Positions 53,404-62,844 of a stretch of 64,000 nucleotides of DNA are shown here, in pieces; positions within the stretch are counted from its first letter, which is position 1, and each line of letters opens with the position of its first letter. The stretch is from Streptomyces sp. DG1A-41 (lineage in GTDB: Bacteria; Actinomycetota; Actinomycetes; Streptomycetales; Streptomycetaceae), in assembly GCF_037055355.1 (NCBI RefSeq), contig NZ_CP146350.1, positions 7,463,001 through 7,527,000 on the forward strand, written 5' to 3'. The notes under the pieces are model-generated. The model was not told the DNA's origin. It saw only the letters and a list, made by a program, of their open reading frames with translations, and did not search any database. Position numbers and translations under genes: made by a program.

Positions 53404-54289
53404 ATGAGCACCCTCTCCACTCTCCGAACGCCACAACCGGGCACGAACCGCGCCCTGAGGCGCCGCCGCATCCGCCGGACCTGGGGCCAGCCCTGGCTGT
53501 ACCTACCGCTCGCCGGCGCCCTGCTGCTGATGATCGCGCCGTTCCTGTGGATGCTGTCCGGGTCGTTCAAGCCCGAGGCCGACATCCGCAGGGTCCCGCC
53601 CGTCCTGATACCCACGGCACCCACGACCGCCAACTACGGCGAGCTGTTCAGCACGCTCGACTTCACGAGCATGTTCGCCAACTCCGTGATCGTGGCCCTC
53701 GCCGTCACCGCGGGCAACCTGATCTTCTGCTCGATGCTCGGATACGCCCTGGCCAAGCTGGAGTTCCGCGGGCAGCGCGCCGTTTTCCTGCTGGTCATGG
53801 GGACGCTCATGATCCCCGGCCTGGTCACCTTCGTCCCGCTGTACGTGCTGGTGGCCAACATGCAGCTGACCGGCTCCCTCCTCGGGCTGATCCTGCCGTT
53901 CCTGGCCACGCCCTTCGGGGTGTTCCTGATGCGGCAGTTCATCTCCACCCTGCCCGACGAACTGATCGACGCCGCCCGCGTCGACGGCTGCCGCGAACTG
54001 GCCATCTTCGCGAAGATCATCCTTCCGCTGACCAACGGCCCTCGCCACCCTCGGGATCATCACCTTCCTCGGCTCCTGGAACAACTTCCTGTGGCCCCTG
54101 GTCGTGGCCCAGAACGAGAGCCAGTACACCCTCCCCGTCGGCCTCGCCCTGGCCAGCAGCGGACAGTCCTTCACCCGCTTCGGCATCCTGCTCGCCGGCG
54201 CCATGGTCGTCCTGCTGCCGGTGATGATCGTCTTCCTGCTCTTCCAGCGACAGTTCGTGGCCGGCATCGCCACCACCGGCCTGAAGTGA
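53404..54289 (+). pseudogene. ABC sugar transporter permease (MalG type), frameshifted
   Basis: The first frame, from ATG 53404, encodes a MalG-type permease through LIDAARVDGCRELAIFAKIILPLTNG. The remaining EAA-loop end and last helices continue in another frame (near LATLGIITFLGSWNNFLWPLV and FGILLAGAMVVLLPVMIV) to the stop at 54289. The break lies at 54036-54041, AACGGCCCTC; two missing bases (for example AACGGCGCCCTC) or one extra base would explain it. As written, the protein loses its last membrane segments and the importer would fail. Since every partner gene is intact, an error is plausible. Confidence 0.8.
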
Positions 54290-54444
54290 CGGCCCGCCGC
54301 CCTGTGTCGCACCGGCCCCGCCCAGAGCGGCGGACGGACGGCACGCGAGCCCCGCCGCGCCGGGCGGCAACGCTCGCGCGACGAAGCACTCACCGTCGCC
54401 CATCAACTCTCTGATCTGTGACGACTCATCTCTTGGAGAACACC

Positions 54445-56742
54445 GTGGGACAGCCGGACCACTCTGCCGCGTACCTGGATCCGGAAGCGTCCGTGGAAGC
54501 GAGAACCGACGACTTGCTGTCCCGGATGACCCTGCCGGAGAAGGTCGGGCAGCTGCTGATGCTCGACGCACAACACGGGGACCTGGCGGACATCGTGTCG
54601 GCCAAGCTGGCCGGGGCAGTCCTGCATGTGTCTCCCGACCTCATGCCGCAGGCCATGGAACTGGCCCGGCGGACACGGCTCGGCATACCGCTGCTGACGG
54701 CCGACGACGGCATCCACGGCCACTCGTTCTGGCCGGGGGCGACCATCTTCCCGACCCAGCTGGCCATGGCCTGCACCTGGGACCCCTCCCTGCTCCACCG
54801 AGTCGCCCGAGCGGCCGCGACCGAAATCGCGGCGACCGGAATCCACGGGACGTTCTCCCCGGTGCTGTGCATCACCCGGGACCTGCGCTGGGGCCGGATC
54901 AACGAGACGTTCGGCGAGGACCCGTTCCTGATCGGTGAACTCGGGGCGGCCATGGTGCGCGGCTACCAAGGTGAGGGCCTCAGCGACCCGACAGCCGTGC
55001 TGGCGTACGCCAAGCACTTCGCGGGCTACTCCGAAACCCTGGGCGGGCGCGACGCCAGCGAAGCCGATCTCAGCCCCCGCAAGCTGCGCTCGTGGTTCCT
55101 GCCCCCCTTCGAGCAGGCGGTACGGGCCGGCTGCCGCGGCTTCATGCTCGGCTACCAGTCCATCGACGGGGTGCCCATCACGGCGCATCAGTGGCTGATC
55201 AACGACGTGCTCAAGGGCGAGTGGGGCTTCACCGGGACGCTGGTGACCGACTGGGACAACGTCGGCCGGATGGTCTACGACCAGCGGACCTGCGCCGACT
55301 ACGCCGAGGCGGCGGCGGTCGCCGTCAACTCCGGGAACGACCTCATCATGGCCACGCCGCAGTTCTTCGAGGGCGCCCAGGAGGCGGTCGCCCGCGGCCT
55401 GATTGAAGAGAAGCAGATCGATGACGCGGTACGGCGGGTTCTGCGGCTGAAGTTCGAGCTCGGGCTCTTCGAGGACCCCCGCGCCCCCGACCCCGAGCGG
55501 CAGGCGCAGGTGATCGGCTGCAGCGCACACGCCGACCTCAACCTGGAGACCGCCCGTCGCTCCCTGGTGTTGCTGCGCAACGACGGGGTCCTGCCCCTCG
55601 AAGGCAGGCTGACCTCGGACGGAACCGGCCGCGCCGCGAGCCGAGGCAAGCAGCGGACGATCGCGGTCATCGGCCCCAACGCCGACAGCCCGGAGGCCAT
55701 GCTCGGCGACTGGGCGGGTGCCACCGGCCAGGTCCCGTGGATGCCCGAAGGGCATCCACGCGAGTCGGTGGAGACGGTGCTCGACGGCCTGCGCGCCGTC
55801 GCGCCGGCCGACTGGACCATCACGTACGCCCGCGGAGCCGACATCGAAAGCCCCGCCTCCGACTCCGAGTGGTCCCTCGGGCCCGACGGCCAACCGCAGC
55901 CATCCGTTTTCACCCCCGCCCCGGTCGACCAGGCACAGCTTCGGGAGGCCACCGCCGCCGCGGAGGCGGCCGACTACGCCGTCGTGGTCGTGGGGGACAC
56001 CATCGCCCTCACCGGCGAGGTGCGCTCCACGGCCACGCTCGACCTCCAGGGAGGCCAGATCGCGCTGCTGGACGCGGTCGCCGCCACCGGCACACCGATG
56101 ATCGTCGTACTCGCCCAGTCCAAGCCGAGCACCCTCCCGGAGTCGGCACTGAACGCGGCAGCCCTCATCGAGGCGTTCAACCCGGGCATGCGCGGTGGCC
56201 GCGCCGTCGCCGAACTACTTCTCGGACTCGTCGATCCCAGTGGCCGGCTCCCGGTCTCCTTCGCACGTCACGTCGGACAGCAACCGGTCTTCTACAACCA
56301 GGTGCGAGGCCAGCACGGGAGCCGCTACGCGGATCTCACCCAGGACCCCCTGTTCGCGTTCGGCGAGGGCCTCACCTACACCACGGTCACCTACTCCGAC
56401 CTGGTCGTGCACGATGCGGAGGTCTCCGCCGACGGCACCGTCGACGCCACGGTGCGGCTCACCAACAGCGGCAGCCGCAGGGCCGTGGAAACGGTCCAGG
56501 CATACGTCAGCGACCTGACCACCAGCGTCACCTGGGCCGAGCAGGAGCTGAAGGGTTTCACCCAGGTTGACATACCTCCCGGCGAAAGCCTGGACGTCCG
56601 CATCAGCATCCCTGCCTCCCAGTGCACTCTCGTCACAGCCGACAACCGCCGAGTGGTCGAACCAGGCGAGTTCGCACTCCGCGTCGGCCCCAGCTCACGG
56701 CGGGAGCAACAGCTGAGCGTGGAATTCCGCATCCGGACCTGA
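54445..56742 (+). CDS. GH3 beta-glycosidase (beta-glucosidase-like)
   Basis: This is a 765-residue cytoplasmic enzyme with no signal peptide. The GTG at 54445 has GGAG six bases upstream and is preferred over GTG 54418. The GH3 N-terminal barrel has AKHFAGYSETLGGRD and the catalytic nucleophile Asp269 in LVTDWDN. The C-terminal domain (about 380-600) and a fibronectin-III-like domain (about 640-755) follow. It hydrolyses terminal beta-linked glucose or xylose. Its place after the importer suggests that it acts on imported beta-glucosides. Confidence 0.87.
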   Translation: MGQPDHSAAYLDPEASVEARTDDLLSRMTLPEKVGQLLMLDAQHGDLADIVSAKLAGAVLHVSPDLMPQAMELARRTRLGIPLLTADDGIHGHSFWPGATIFPTQLAMACTWDPSLLHRVARAAATEIAATGIHGTFSPVLCITRDLRWGRINETFGEDPFLIGELGAAMVRGYQGEGLSDPTAVLAYAKHFAGYSETLGGRDASEADLSPRKLRSWFLPPFEQAVRAGCRGFMLGYQSIDGVPITAHQWLINDVLKGEWGFTGTLVTDWDNVGRMVYDQRTCADYAEAAAVAVNSGNDLIMATPQFFEGAQEAVARGLIEEKQIDDAVRRVLRLKFELGLFEDPRAPDPERQAQVIGCSAHADLNLETARRSLVLLRNDGVLPLEGRLTSDGTGRAASRGKQRTIAVIGPNADSPEAMLGDWAGATGQVPWMPEGHPRESVETVLDGLRAVAPADWTITYARGADIESPASDSEWSLGPDGQPQPSVFTPAPVDQAQLREATAAAEAADYAVVVVGDTIALTGEVRSTATLDLQGGQIALLDAVAATGTPMIVVLAQSKPSTLPESALNAAALIEAFNPGMRGGRAVAELLLGLVDPSGRLPVSFARHVGQQPVFYNQVRGQHGSRYADLTQDPLFAFGEGLTYTTVTYSDLVVHDAEVSADGTVDATVRLTNSGSRRAVETVQAYVSDLTTSVTWAEQELKGFTQVDIPPGESLDVRISIPASQCTLVTADNRRVVEPGEFALRVGPSSRREQQLSVEFRIRT

Positions 56743-56766
56743 AGGCCGCACACAGGCTTGAAGACC

Positions 56767-56816
56767 ACCGCCCCGTCGGCCCGCCGCCCCGCGAACCAGA
56801 GGGCCGGCGGGGCGGT
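56767..56816 (+). terminator. Stem-loop between the GH3 and GH32 genes
   Basis: A 16-base stem with one mismatch (56767-56782 and 56801-56816) and an 18-base loop lies between the two genes. It may reduce read-through or stabilise the upstream mRNA. Confidence 0.65.
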
Positions 56817-56842
56817 CCCCTGTCATACCGAAAGGCACGCGT

Positions 56843-58315
56843 GTGTCCACCCCACCCCGCGATCCACACTTCCCCGTCGCGCACCTGCGCCCGCCCCGCA
56901 ACTGGATCAACGACCCCAACGGGCTGGTCTTCCACGACGGCCACTACCACGTGTGCTACCAGTACAACCCGCACGGAGCGAACCACGCCAACATGCACTG
57001 GGGCCACTTCCGCAGCCCCGACCTGCTGACCTGGGAGCCGCTGCCGATCGCCCTGTCCCCGACCCCCGGTGGCCCGGACGTCGACGGCTGCTTCTCCGGC
57101 AACGCCGTCTCCGACGGCGAATGGCTGGTCGCCTTCTACTCCGCGCACCGCGAGGACCGCTCGTTCCAGCACCAGCCGGTCACCCGCGCCGTCTCCCGAG
57201 ACAGCGGCCGGACGTTCAGCCCGAGTGGTGAATTGGTCATCCCCGAGCTGCCCGAGGGCTGCACCATGTACCGCGACCCGTACGTCTGGCAGGACGGCGA
57301 CGGCTGGCGGATGCTGGTCGGCGCCGCCCTCGCGGACGGCCGCGCCGCCGCCCTCCTCTACGACTCACCCGACCTGGAGAACTGGGCCTACCGGGGGCCC
57401 TTCGCCACCCGCCATCCGGAGCCCATCGGCGGCACCGACCTGCTCACCGGGGAGGGCTGGGAATGCCCGCAATACCTCCCGGCAGCCGACGGGCGCGGCG
57501 CCCTCCTCTTCAGCACCTGGACCGAACCCACCGGTCCGCAGAGCGTCGCGGCCCTGATCGGCGAAGAGCATGACGGCCACTTCAAGGCGGGCTCAGCGGT
57601 GCCCGTCGACCACGGCCCCGACTGCTACGCCCCCGCCCTGCTGCGGGCACCGGGCGGCCGGTGGCTGCTGTGGGGCTGGTCGTGGGAAGCCCGCGACGAA
57701 GCCTGGGCCGTCGCGGACGGATGGGCCGGGGTCCTCACCCTGCCCCGCGAGATCCACGTCCACGACGACGGCACACTGCGCCAGCAGCCCGCCACCGAAC
57801 TGCTCGCCCTGCGCGGCCGACACACCATCACCGCCACAGGCGCGACGCACGGCTCGCAGCCGGTGGACCTCGGCACCGTGGGCCCCGCCTTCGACCTGAC
57901 GGCCCGTCTGGAGCCGACCGGAAACGCCGGCCTGCGGCTGCTCACCACCCCGGACGGCTCCGAGTACCTCGACATCCGTCTCGACGTAGACGCGGGCGAA
58001 CTCGTCGTCGACCGTGACCACGCCTCACTGGACAGCCGGGCCCGCGGCGGTTCCCACCGGATGCCCTGCCCGCCAGACCGGCCCGTCGACCTGCGCGTCG
58101 TCGTCGACCACTCCATCGCCGAAATCTTCCTGATCACCACCGGCCAGGTCCTCACCCTGCGCTTCTACCCCACGGGGCAGAGCCCGTGGCGACTTCAGGC
58201 CCGCACCGCCCCGGGTACGCGCCTCGGCTTCGCGGTCGACGCGTGGGAACTGCACCCGCTCGTGATCAATGAGCAGGGCACCGGCGCCGAAGAGCCGGCT
58301 CCGGCGTCGCCGTAG
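56843..58315 (+). CDS. Cytoplasmic GH32 beta-fructosidase
   Basis: This is a 490-residue enzyme without signal peptide. The catalytic triad is WINDPNG (21-27, nucleophile Asp24), RDP (144-146) and ECP (207-209, acid/base Glu207). The propeller occupies about 1-330 and the C-terminal beta-sandwich the rest. It should split sucrose or imported fructo-oligosaccharides, complementing the secreted levanase. The GTG at 56843 has AAAGG upstream. Confidence 0.88.
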   Translation: MSTPPRDPHFPVAHLRPPRNWINDPNGLVFHDGHYHVCYQYNPHGANHANMHWGHFRSPDLLTWEPLPIALSPTPGGPDVDGCFSGNAVSDGEWLVAFYSAHREDRSFQHQPVTRAVSRDSGRTFSPSGELVIPELPEGCTMYRDPYVWQDGDGWRMLVGAALADGRAAALLYDSPDLENWAYRGPFATRHPEPIGGTDLLTGEGWECPQYLPAADGRGALLFSTWTEPTGPQSVAALIGEEHDGHFKAGSAVPVDHGPDCYAPALLRAPGGRWLLWGWSWEARDEAWAVADGWAGVLTLPREIHVHDDGTLRQQPATELLALRGRHTITATGATHGSQPVDLGTVGPAFDLTARLEPTGNAGLRLLTTPDGSEYLDIRLDVDAGELVVDRDHASLDSRARGGSHRMPCPPDRPVDLRVVVDHSIAEIFLITTGQVLTLRFYPTGQSPWRLQARTAPGTRLGFAVDAWELHPLVINEQGTGAEEPAPASP

Positions 58316-58407
58316 AACCGACTCCAACCGGTCGATCCCCCACCTCGGCAACGTGTCCCACCCGCTCTCCCAAGTACTGAACAAGCAGGTCCGAAGGAGG
58401 ATCTTCC

Positions 58408-61344
58408 ATGAGGTCATACGGTCTCGGACGACGCCAGTTCCTGGCCACCGCCGTTGGTGTCGCTGCCGCCTGGACCCAGTATTCCGGGAACGCCATCGCC
58501 GCCCCGCAGCTGAAGCAAGCCTCACGTGACGATTCCGTCCGTGTGTGGCTGACGGACGTATCGGCCGACAAGTGGGTCGCCGGCCAGGACGATGTGCTGT
58601 TCAAGGCGAAGAGAACGGCCAACCCGCTGACGATCAAGGTCGACGACAGCGTCAAGTACCAGAAGGTCCAAGGCTTCGGCGCGGCCATGACCGACTCCTC
58701 CGCCTGGCTCATCGACAAGCTGTCCACCGCCGAGCGGACCAAGCTGATGAAGAAGCTGTTCGATCCCTCGAAGGGAATCGGCCTCAGCCTGCTCCGCTCT
58801 CCGATGGGCGCCACGGATTTCAACGCGTCCGGGAACTACTCCTACAACGACATGCCCGCGGGACAAACGGACCCCACGCTGTCCAACTTCTCTGTCCAGC
58901 ATGACGTGCCGTACATCATTCCGGCCTTGCGGCAGGCCATCTCACTCAACCCGTCCATCAAGATCATGGCCAACCCGTGGAGCCCACCAGGCTGGATGAA
59001 GACCTCCGACTCCATGATCGGAGGCACCCTCAAGAGCGAGTACACCTCCGCGCTGGCCAACTACTTCGTCAAGTTCATCCACGCCTATGGCGAAGCCGGC
59101 GTGCCCATCTCCTACATCTCCCCGCAGAACGAACCCATGGGTACTCCCACCTGGCCCGGAATGTTCCTGTCCGCCTACCAGGAAGCCGAGTTGATCCAGG
59201 AGATCGGCAAGGCGTTCGAAGCCAACGGAATCTCCACGAAGATCCTGGCCTGGGACCACAACTGGGACGTGCCCTCGTATCCCGAGACGATCTTCAGCGA
59301 ACCCGCAGCCTCCAAGTACACCGCGGGAACCGGATGGCACATCTACAGCGGCAACCCGAACTACCAGACAGTGGTCCACAACGACTACCCGAGCAAGGAA
59401 ACCTTCATCACGGAAGCCACCGGAGGCGTTTGGCAGGACAGCGACCAGACGGCGTTCAGCGAAGCACTGGGAACGTGGATCATCAACGGAACGCGCAACT
59501 GGGCAAACGGGGTGATGCTGTGGAACATCGCACTCGACCCCGATCGGGGCCCGCTCAACAGCGACACGGCCGGCATACCCATGCTTCGGGGGTTGCTCAC
59601 GATCGACCCGGCCGACGGGCGGGTGTCCTACAACGTGGACTACCACGCCCTCGCTCACGCCAGCAGGTTCGTCAAGCCCGGAGCACGCCGGATCTACTCG
59701 AACACCTTCGGCGAAGGAAGCATAGAGAACGTCGCGTTCCGGAACCCGGACGGATCGAAGGTGCTGATCGCCCACAACTCGGGCAGCGCCGCGAAGACCT
59801 TCAGCGTCGCGGACGGGACACACTCGTTCGACTACACCCTGAACGCCGGCGACGCCGTCACCTTCACGTACTCCGGGCCTGCGCAGAGCGGCCGTACCCC
59901 CGCAGCGACCAAGGTCTCGGACCCGACACACGACTTCACGTTCACGTCGTCGTCCGGCCCGGTCACCGTCACGTACGATCCGGCACTGCTGCCCTACCAG
60001 AACGCCATCCGTACCGGAAACAAGCTGGTCACGTACTCCCTTCCGATCGGAGCTTCCGTCCAGACGACCGGAAGGGCGCTGAGCCGTGGCAAGTGGACCG
60101 CCACGGCTTCCGCGCAGCCGGACTGGGGGGTGGCCGCGAACGCGATCGACGGCGACATCAACACCAGGTGGAGTCTCGGGCACGGGACGACGAGCGGCGA
60201 CTGGTTCCAGATCGACCTGGGGAGCCCCACGAGCTTCAACAAGATCGTCATCGACACCGGCGTGAACAATTCGTTCGACTACGTCACCAGGTACCAGATA
60301 TACGTTTCGAACGACGGAGCCGATTGGGGCAGCGCGATTGCGAGCGGCAGCGGTGGCATCGGCAAGATAGCCGTCCCGTTGCCGACCCGAACGGCACAGC
60401 ACATTCGCATCGTCAGTACCGCGGCATCCGGTTTCTGGTGGGCCATCGGCGACATCGAGGTGTACGGGTCTGCGCGTGGAACCGGCTCGATCACAGCTCC
60501 GGCAGCGATACCGAACGGCCTCCAGTTGAAGAACTGGACCAGCAAGGAAGGGGAGCAGGTCACCGTAGTATTCAACGGGACCACCGACAGCAAGAGTTTC
60601 AAGATGTCCACCGACGGCTCGTACACCTATACGCTGCCAAGCGGCACCTCGGCGATGTTCACCACCAAGAGGCTCTCGAGCTTCCCATCGCCGACCTTCA
60701 GCGATTTGAAGCCGGAACGAGGAATGCCGCGCTCCAAGTTCACGATTCGCGGGTCTGGTTTCGGTGATGCACAGGGGCTGGGTACGGTGTATTTCGGATC
60801 GAGCTATGCCGAAATAGACACCTGGTCGGACACGAGCATCAGCGCCTACGTTCCGAAGGGGCTTCCGGCGGGGAAGGTCACGGTTTCCGTGAAGGGGGCC
60901 AGCGGAGCAGACGCAGGTGGATCATCGTTCGACGTCATAGACCTTGGTCCTGCGCTGCCTCGGACGGGCTGGACCGCAAGGGCTTCGGAGGCAAGCCAGT
61001 GGGATGCGCCCGGAAACATGCTCGACGGCAATTCCGACACCCGGTACAGCTCCGGAACAGGGCAGTACGACGGCCTCTGGATCCAAGTGGACATGGGGCA
61101 AACGCAGACCTTCAGCAAGATTGTGCTGGATGTCGGCGGCAGTGTCAGCGACTATGCGCGGAGCGCAGACGTATACGTATCCACGGATGGAACCGACTGG
61201 ACCGAGGTCACGTCCGTAGCGGACGGCCAACGAGTCCACCTGATTTCCTTCCCGACGCAGACAGCTCGCTACATCAAGATCGTCAATACCGGCAATGTTG
61301 CGCGTAGCTGGTGGTCAGTCGCAGAATTCAACGTCTACAACTGA
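58408..61344 (+). CDS. Tat-exported GH30 glucosidase with two discoidin domains and an IPT/TIG domain
   Basis: This is a 978-residue exported enzyme. A twin-arginine signal GRRQFLAT starts at residue 7. The GH30 barrel and its side beta-sandwich cover about 45-490. The acid/base Glu242 is in SPQNEP and the nucleophile Glu336 in FITEATGG. VQGFGAAMTDSSAW is the family start motif of glucosylceramidase-type GH30. A first F5/8-type C (discoidin) domain lies at about 555-690, an IPT/TIG domain at about 760-845 and a second discoidin domain at 853-977; these should bind carbohydrate. The substrate is probably a beta-glucan or glucosylceramide. Third-position GC looks lower than in neighbouring genes. 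ATG 58408 has AAGGAGG upstream. Confidence 0.88.
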   Translation: MRSYGLGRRQFLATAVGVAAAWTQYSGNAIAAPQLKQASRDDSVRVWLTDVSADKWVAGQDDVLFKAKRTANPLTIKVDDSVKYQKVQGFGAAMTDSSAWLIDKLSTAERTKLMKKLFDPSKGIGLSLLRSPMGATDFNASGNYSYNDMPAGQTDPTLSNFSVQHDVPYIIPALRQAISLNPSIKIMANPWSPPGWMKTSDSMIGGTLKSEYTSALANYFVKFIHAYGEAGVPISYISPQNEPMGTPTWPGMFLSAYQEAELIQEIGKAFEANGISTKILAWDHNWDVPSYPETIFSEPAASKYTAGTGWHIYSGNPNYQTVVHNDYPSKETFITEATGGVWQDSDQTAFSEALGTWIINGTRNWANGVMLWNIALDPDRGPLNSDTAGIPMLRGLLTIDPADGRVSYNVDYHALAHASRFVKPGARRIYSNTFGEGSIENVAFRNPDGSKVLIAHNSGSAAKTFSVADGTHSFDYTLNAGDAVTFTYSGPAQSGRTPAATKVSDPTHDFTFTSSSGPVTVTYDPALLPYQNAIRTGNKLVTYSLPIGASVQTTGRALSRGKWTATASAQPDWGVAANAIDGDINTRWSLGHGTTSGDWFQIDLGSPTSFNKIVIDTGVNNSFDYVTRYQIYVSNDGADWGSAIASGSGGIGKIAVPLPTRTAQHIRIVSTAASGFWWAIGDIEVYGSARGTGSITAPAAIPNGLQLKNWTSKEGEQVTVVFNGTTDSKSFKMSTDGSYTYTLPSGTSAMFTTKRLSSFPSPTFSDLKPERGMPRSKFTIRGSGFGDAQGLGTVYFGSSYAEIDTWSDTSISAYVPKGLPAGKVTVSVKGASGADAGGSSFDVIDLGPALPRTGWTARASEASQWDAPGNMLDGNSDTRYSSGTGQYDGLWIQVDMGQTQTFSKIVLDVGGSVSDYARSADVYVSTDGTDWTEVTSVADGQRVHLISFPTQTARYIKIVNTGNVARSWWSVAEFNVYN

Positions 61345-61797
61345 CCTCGGGCTTTCATGCAGGGCGACCGCCGGCCTTGCCCCCGACGCTGAGGAAGTGC
61401 CTCTGGCCAGCGAGGATAGGGATTGCTGATGTCCTTGTTCCCGCAGTGGCTGGAGGCACTTCCCAGATGATGGATGCGCTCGGCTGTGACTGCCAGGCCT
61501 ATACAGGGATGCTTCGCGCACAGCCGACCGTGCTCGGGCTGGTTGCCTCCGAGGCACTGGACGCGACCCGGAAGGCTCGCTGCAGCAATGGGTCTGGTCA
61601 CTGGGGCGGCGACGCTTCGACCTCGACCTACTGGGCTCCCTCGACGCGCGCACGAAGGAGTCCGTCAGCGTCGGCCAGCACTCTGGCGAGTGAGGCTCGG
61701 GCTGAGCGCATTGAAGAACTCCTGAGCGCCTACGACCGTCCGGCCGAGCCTGATGAACAGGACGAGGATTAGCTTCGTCGCAGGAGCTGCCGGCGGC
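61345..61797. other. Spacer with an 11-bp inverted repeat and gene debris
   Basis: GGAAGTGCCTC (61393-61403) and GAGGCACTTCC (61453-61463) form a perfect inverted repeat, extended by partly matching bases, around a 49-base centre. Short frames such as QQWVWSLGRRRFDLDLLGSL and ERIEELLSAYDRP look protein-like but cannot be named. The stretch may hold the end of an old insertion sequence. Confidence 0.35.
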
Positions 61798-61963
61798 TCA
61801 CCAGCCGAACTCCATCTGGACAGGGGTGCCGTCGATGATCTCGGAACATGAACGTGACCGTGGCGGGCTCGCCGACCGCCTCGGCCGACCCGAGCACCCT
61901 CTCCACCTCGTCGTTGATCGGGTACCCCACCACTCGGGAGCCACCCGCGATTGCTTCGTCGTG
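61798..61963 (-). pseudogene. Fragment of an unidentified protein, frameshifted
   Basis: The minus strand reads GSRVVGYPINDEVERVLGSA then EPATVTFM, and after a shift near 61845 IIDGTPVQMEFGW and stop at 61798. The sensible C-terminus suggests a real gene end. The upstream part is gone; it runs into the apbE end. Confidence 0.3.
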
Positions 61964-61964
61964 A

Positions 61965-62825
61965 TCAATATCGGTGAGAATCGGTGTCACTCCGGGTGTG
62001 GGGCACGCGGTCCGGGGCCCCCTCGGCCGAGCCACGCTGGGACGGGGCCTTGTCCGGGAAGCCGGAGGTCCACCAGGCGCGGGCGCCCGAGGTGACGGCG
62101 AAGGCATCGACACCGGGCAGGGATTCGATCCATTGGCGTGCGCTCGGGCCCATGGCGAAGGCAGCCGTTGCGTAGGCGTCGATGTCGGTGAGGTGGCGGC
62201 CGACCAGGGTGATCGAGAGCAGTCCGGAGGCCGCCGGGCGACCGGTGTGCGGGTTGAGGATGTGGGCGCCGCGCTCGGCTGTGCCGGAGGTCGCGAGGGC
62301 GAGGTCCCGGCCGGTGACGATGGTGCAGAGGTCGCGTGGTTGCAGGGGGTTGGAGATGCCGACTTGCCATGGCACGCCGGGGGCGCACTCGCCGCGCAGT
62401 TGGATGTCGCCGCCACCGTTGACACAGGTGTTGCGCGCCCCGGCCCGCTCCAGAATCTCTGATGCGCGTTCGATGGCCCAGCCCTTCACCATGCCGGTGG
62501 GGTCGAGGCGACCGCCGGGCGCGCGGCTGAACCAGCCGCCGCTGATGCGCTCGGCGCTCTCGCAGAGCTGCAGCACCTCGGCGACTTCGGGATCGCAGTC
62601 GGCGAGGTTCATCTCGCCGCGGACCAGGCGGCAGATCTGGCTGTCGCAACGGTAGGTGGAGAAGACCTCGTCCACCCGGTGCAGCCATGCCACGGCCTGC
62701 TCAAGGGCGCGGCGGATGGCGGACGTGGGCGTGTCACGGATGTCGAAGGAAAAGACCGTTCCCATGGCGTGCTCGACGTGACGCAGCGGCGCGGGTTTCT
62801 CGGATCCCGTGGAAGCCCTGTGCAC
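61965..62825 (-). CDS. apbE: ApbE, FAD:protein FMN transferase
   Basis: This enzyme of about 286 residues attaches FMN from FAD to a Thr or Ser of exported proteins. It shows HVEHAMGTVFSFDIRD near the start, GGRLDPTGMVKGWAIERA (the FAD and substrate loop), NTCVNGGGDIQLRG, TSGTAERGAHILNPHTGRP and the metal ligand region LTDIDAYATAAFAMG. The GTG at 62825 is a choice among several; GAGG lies eight bases upstream. The last 30 residues (after WWTSGFP) are atypical and may come from a 3' rearrangement. Its likely target is the FMN-binding protein encoded just upstream. Confidence 0.88.
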   Translation of the reverse strand: MHRASTGSEKPAPLRHVEHAMGTVFSFDIRDTPTSAIRRALEQAVAWLHRVDEVFSTYRCDSQICRLVRGEMNLADCDPEVAEVLQLCESAERISGGWFSRAPGGRLDPTGMVKGWAIERASEILERAGARNTCVNGGGDIQLRGECAPGVPWQVGISNPLQPRDLCTIVTGRDLALATSGTAERGAHILNPHTGRPAASGLLSITLVGRHLTDIDAYATAAFAMGPSARQWIESLPGVDAFAVTSGARAWWTSGFPDKAPSQRGSAEGAPDRVPHTRSDTDSHRY

Positions 62826-62844
62826 TTGGTACACCTCGCGTATG

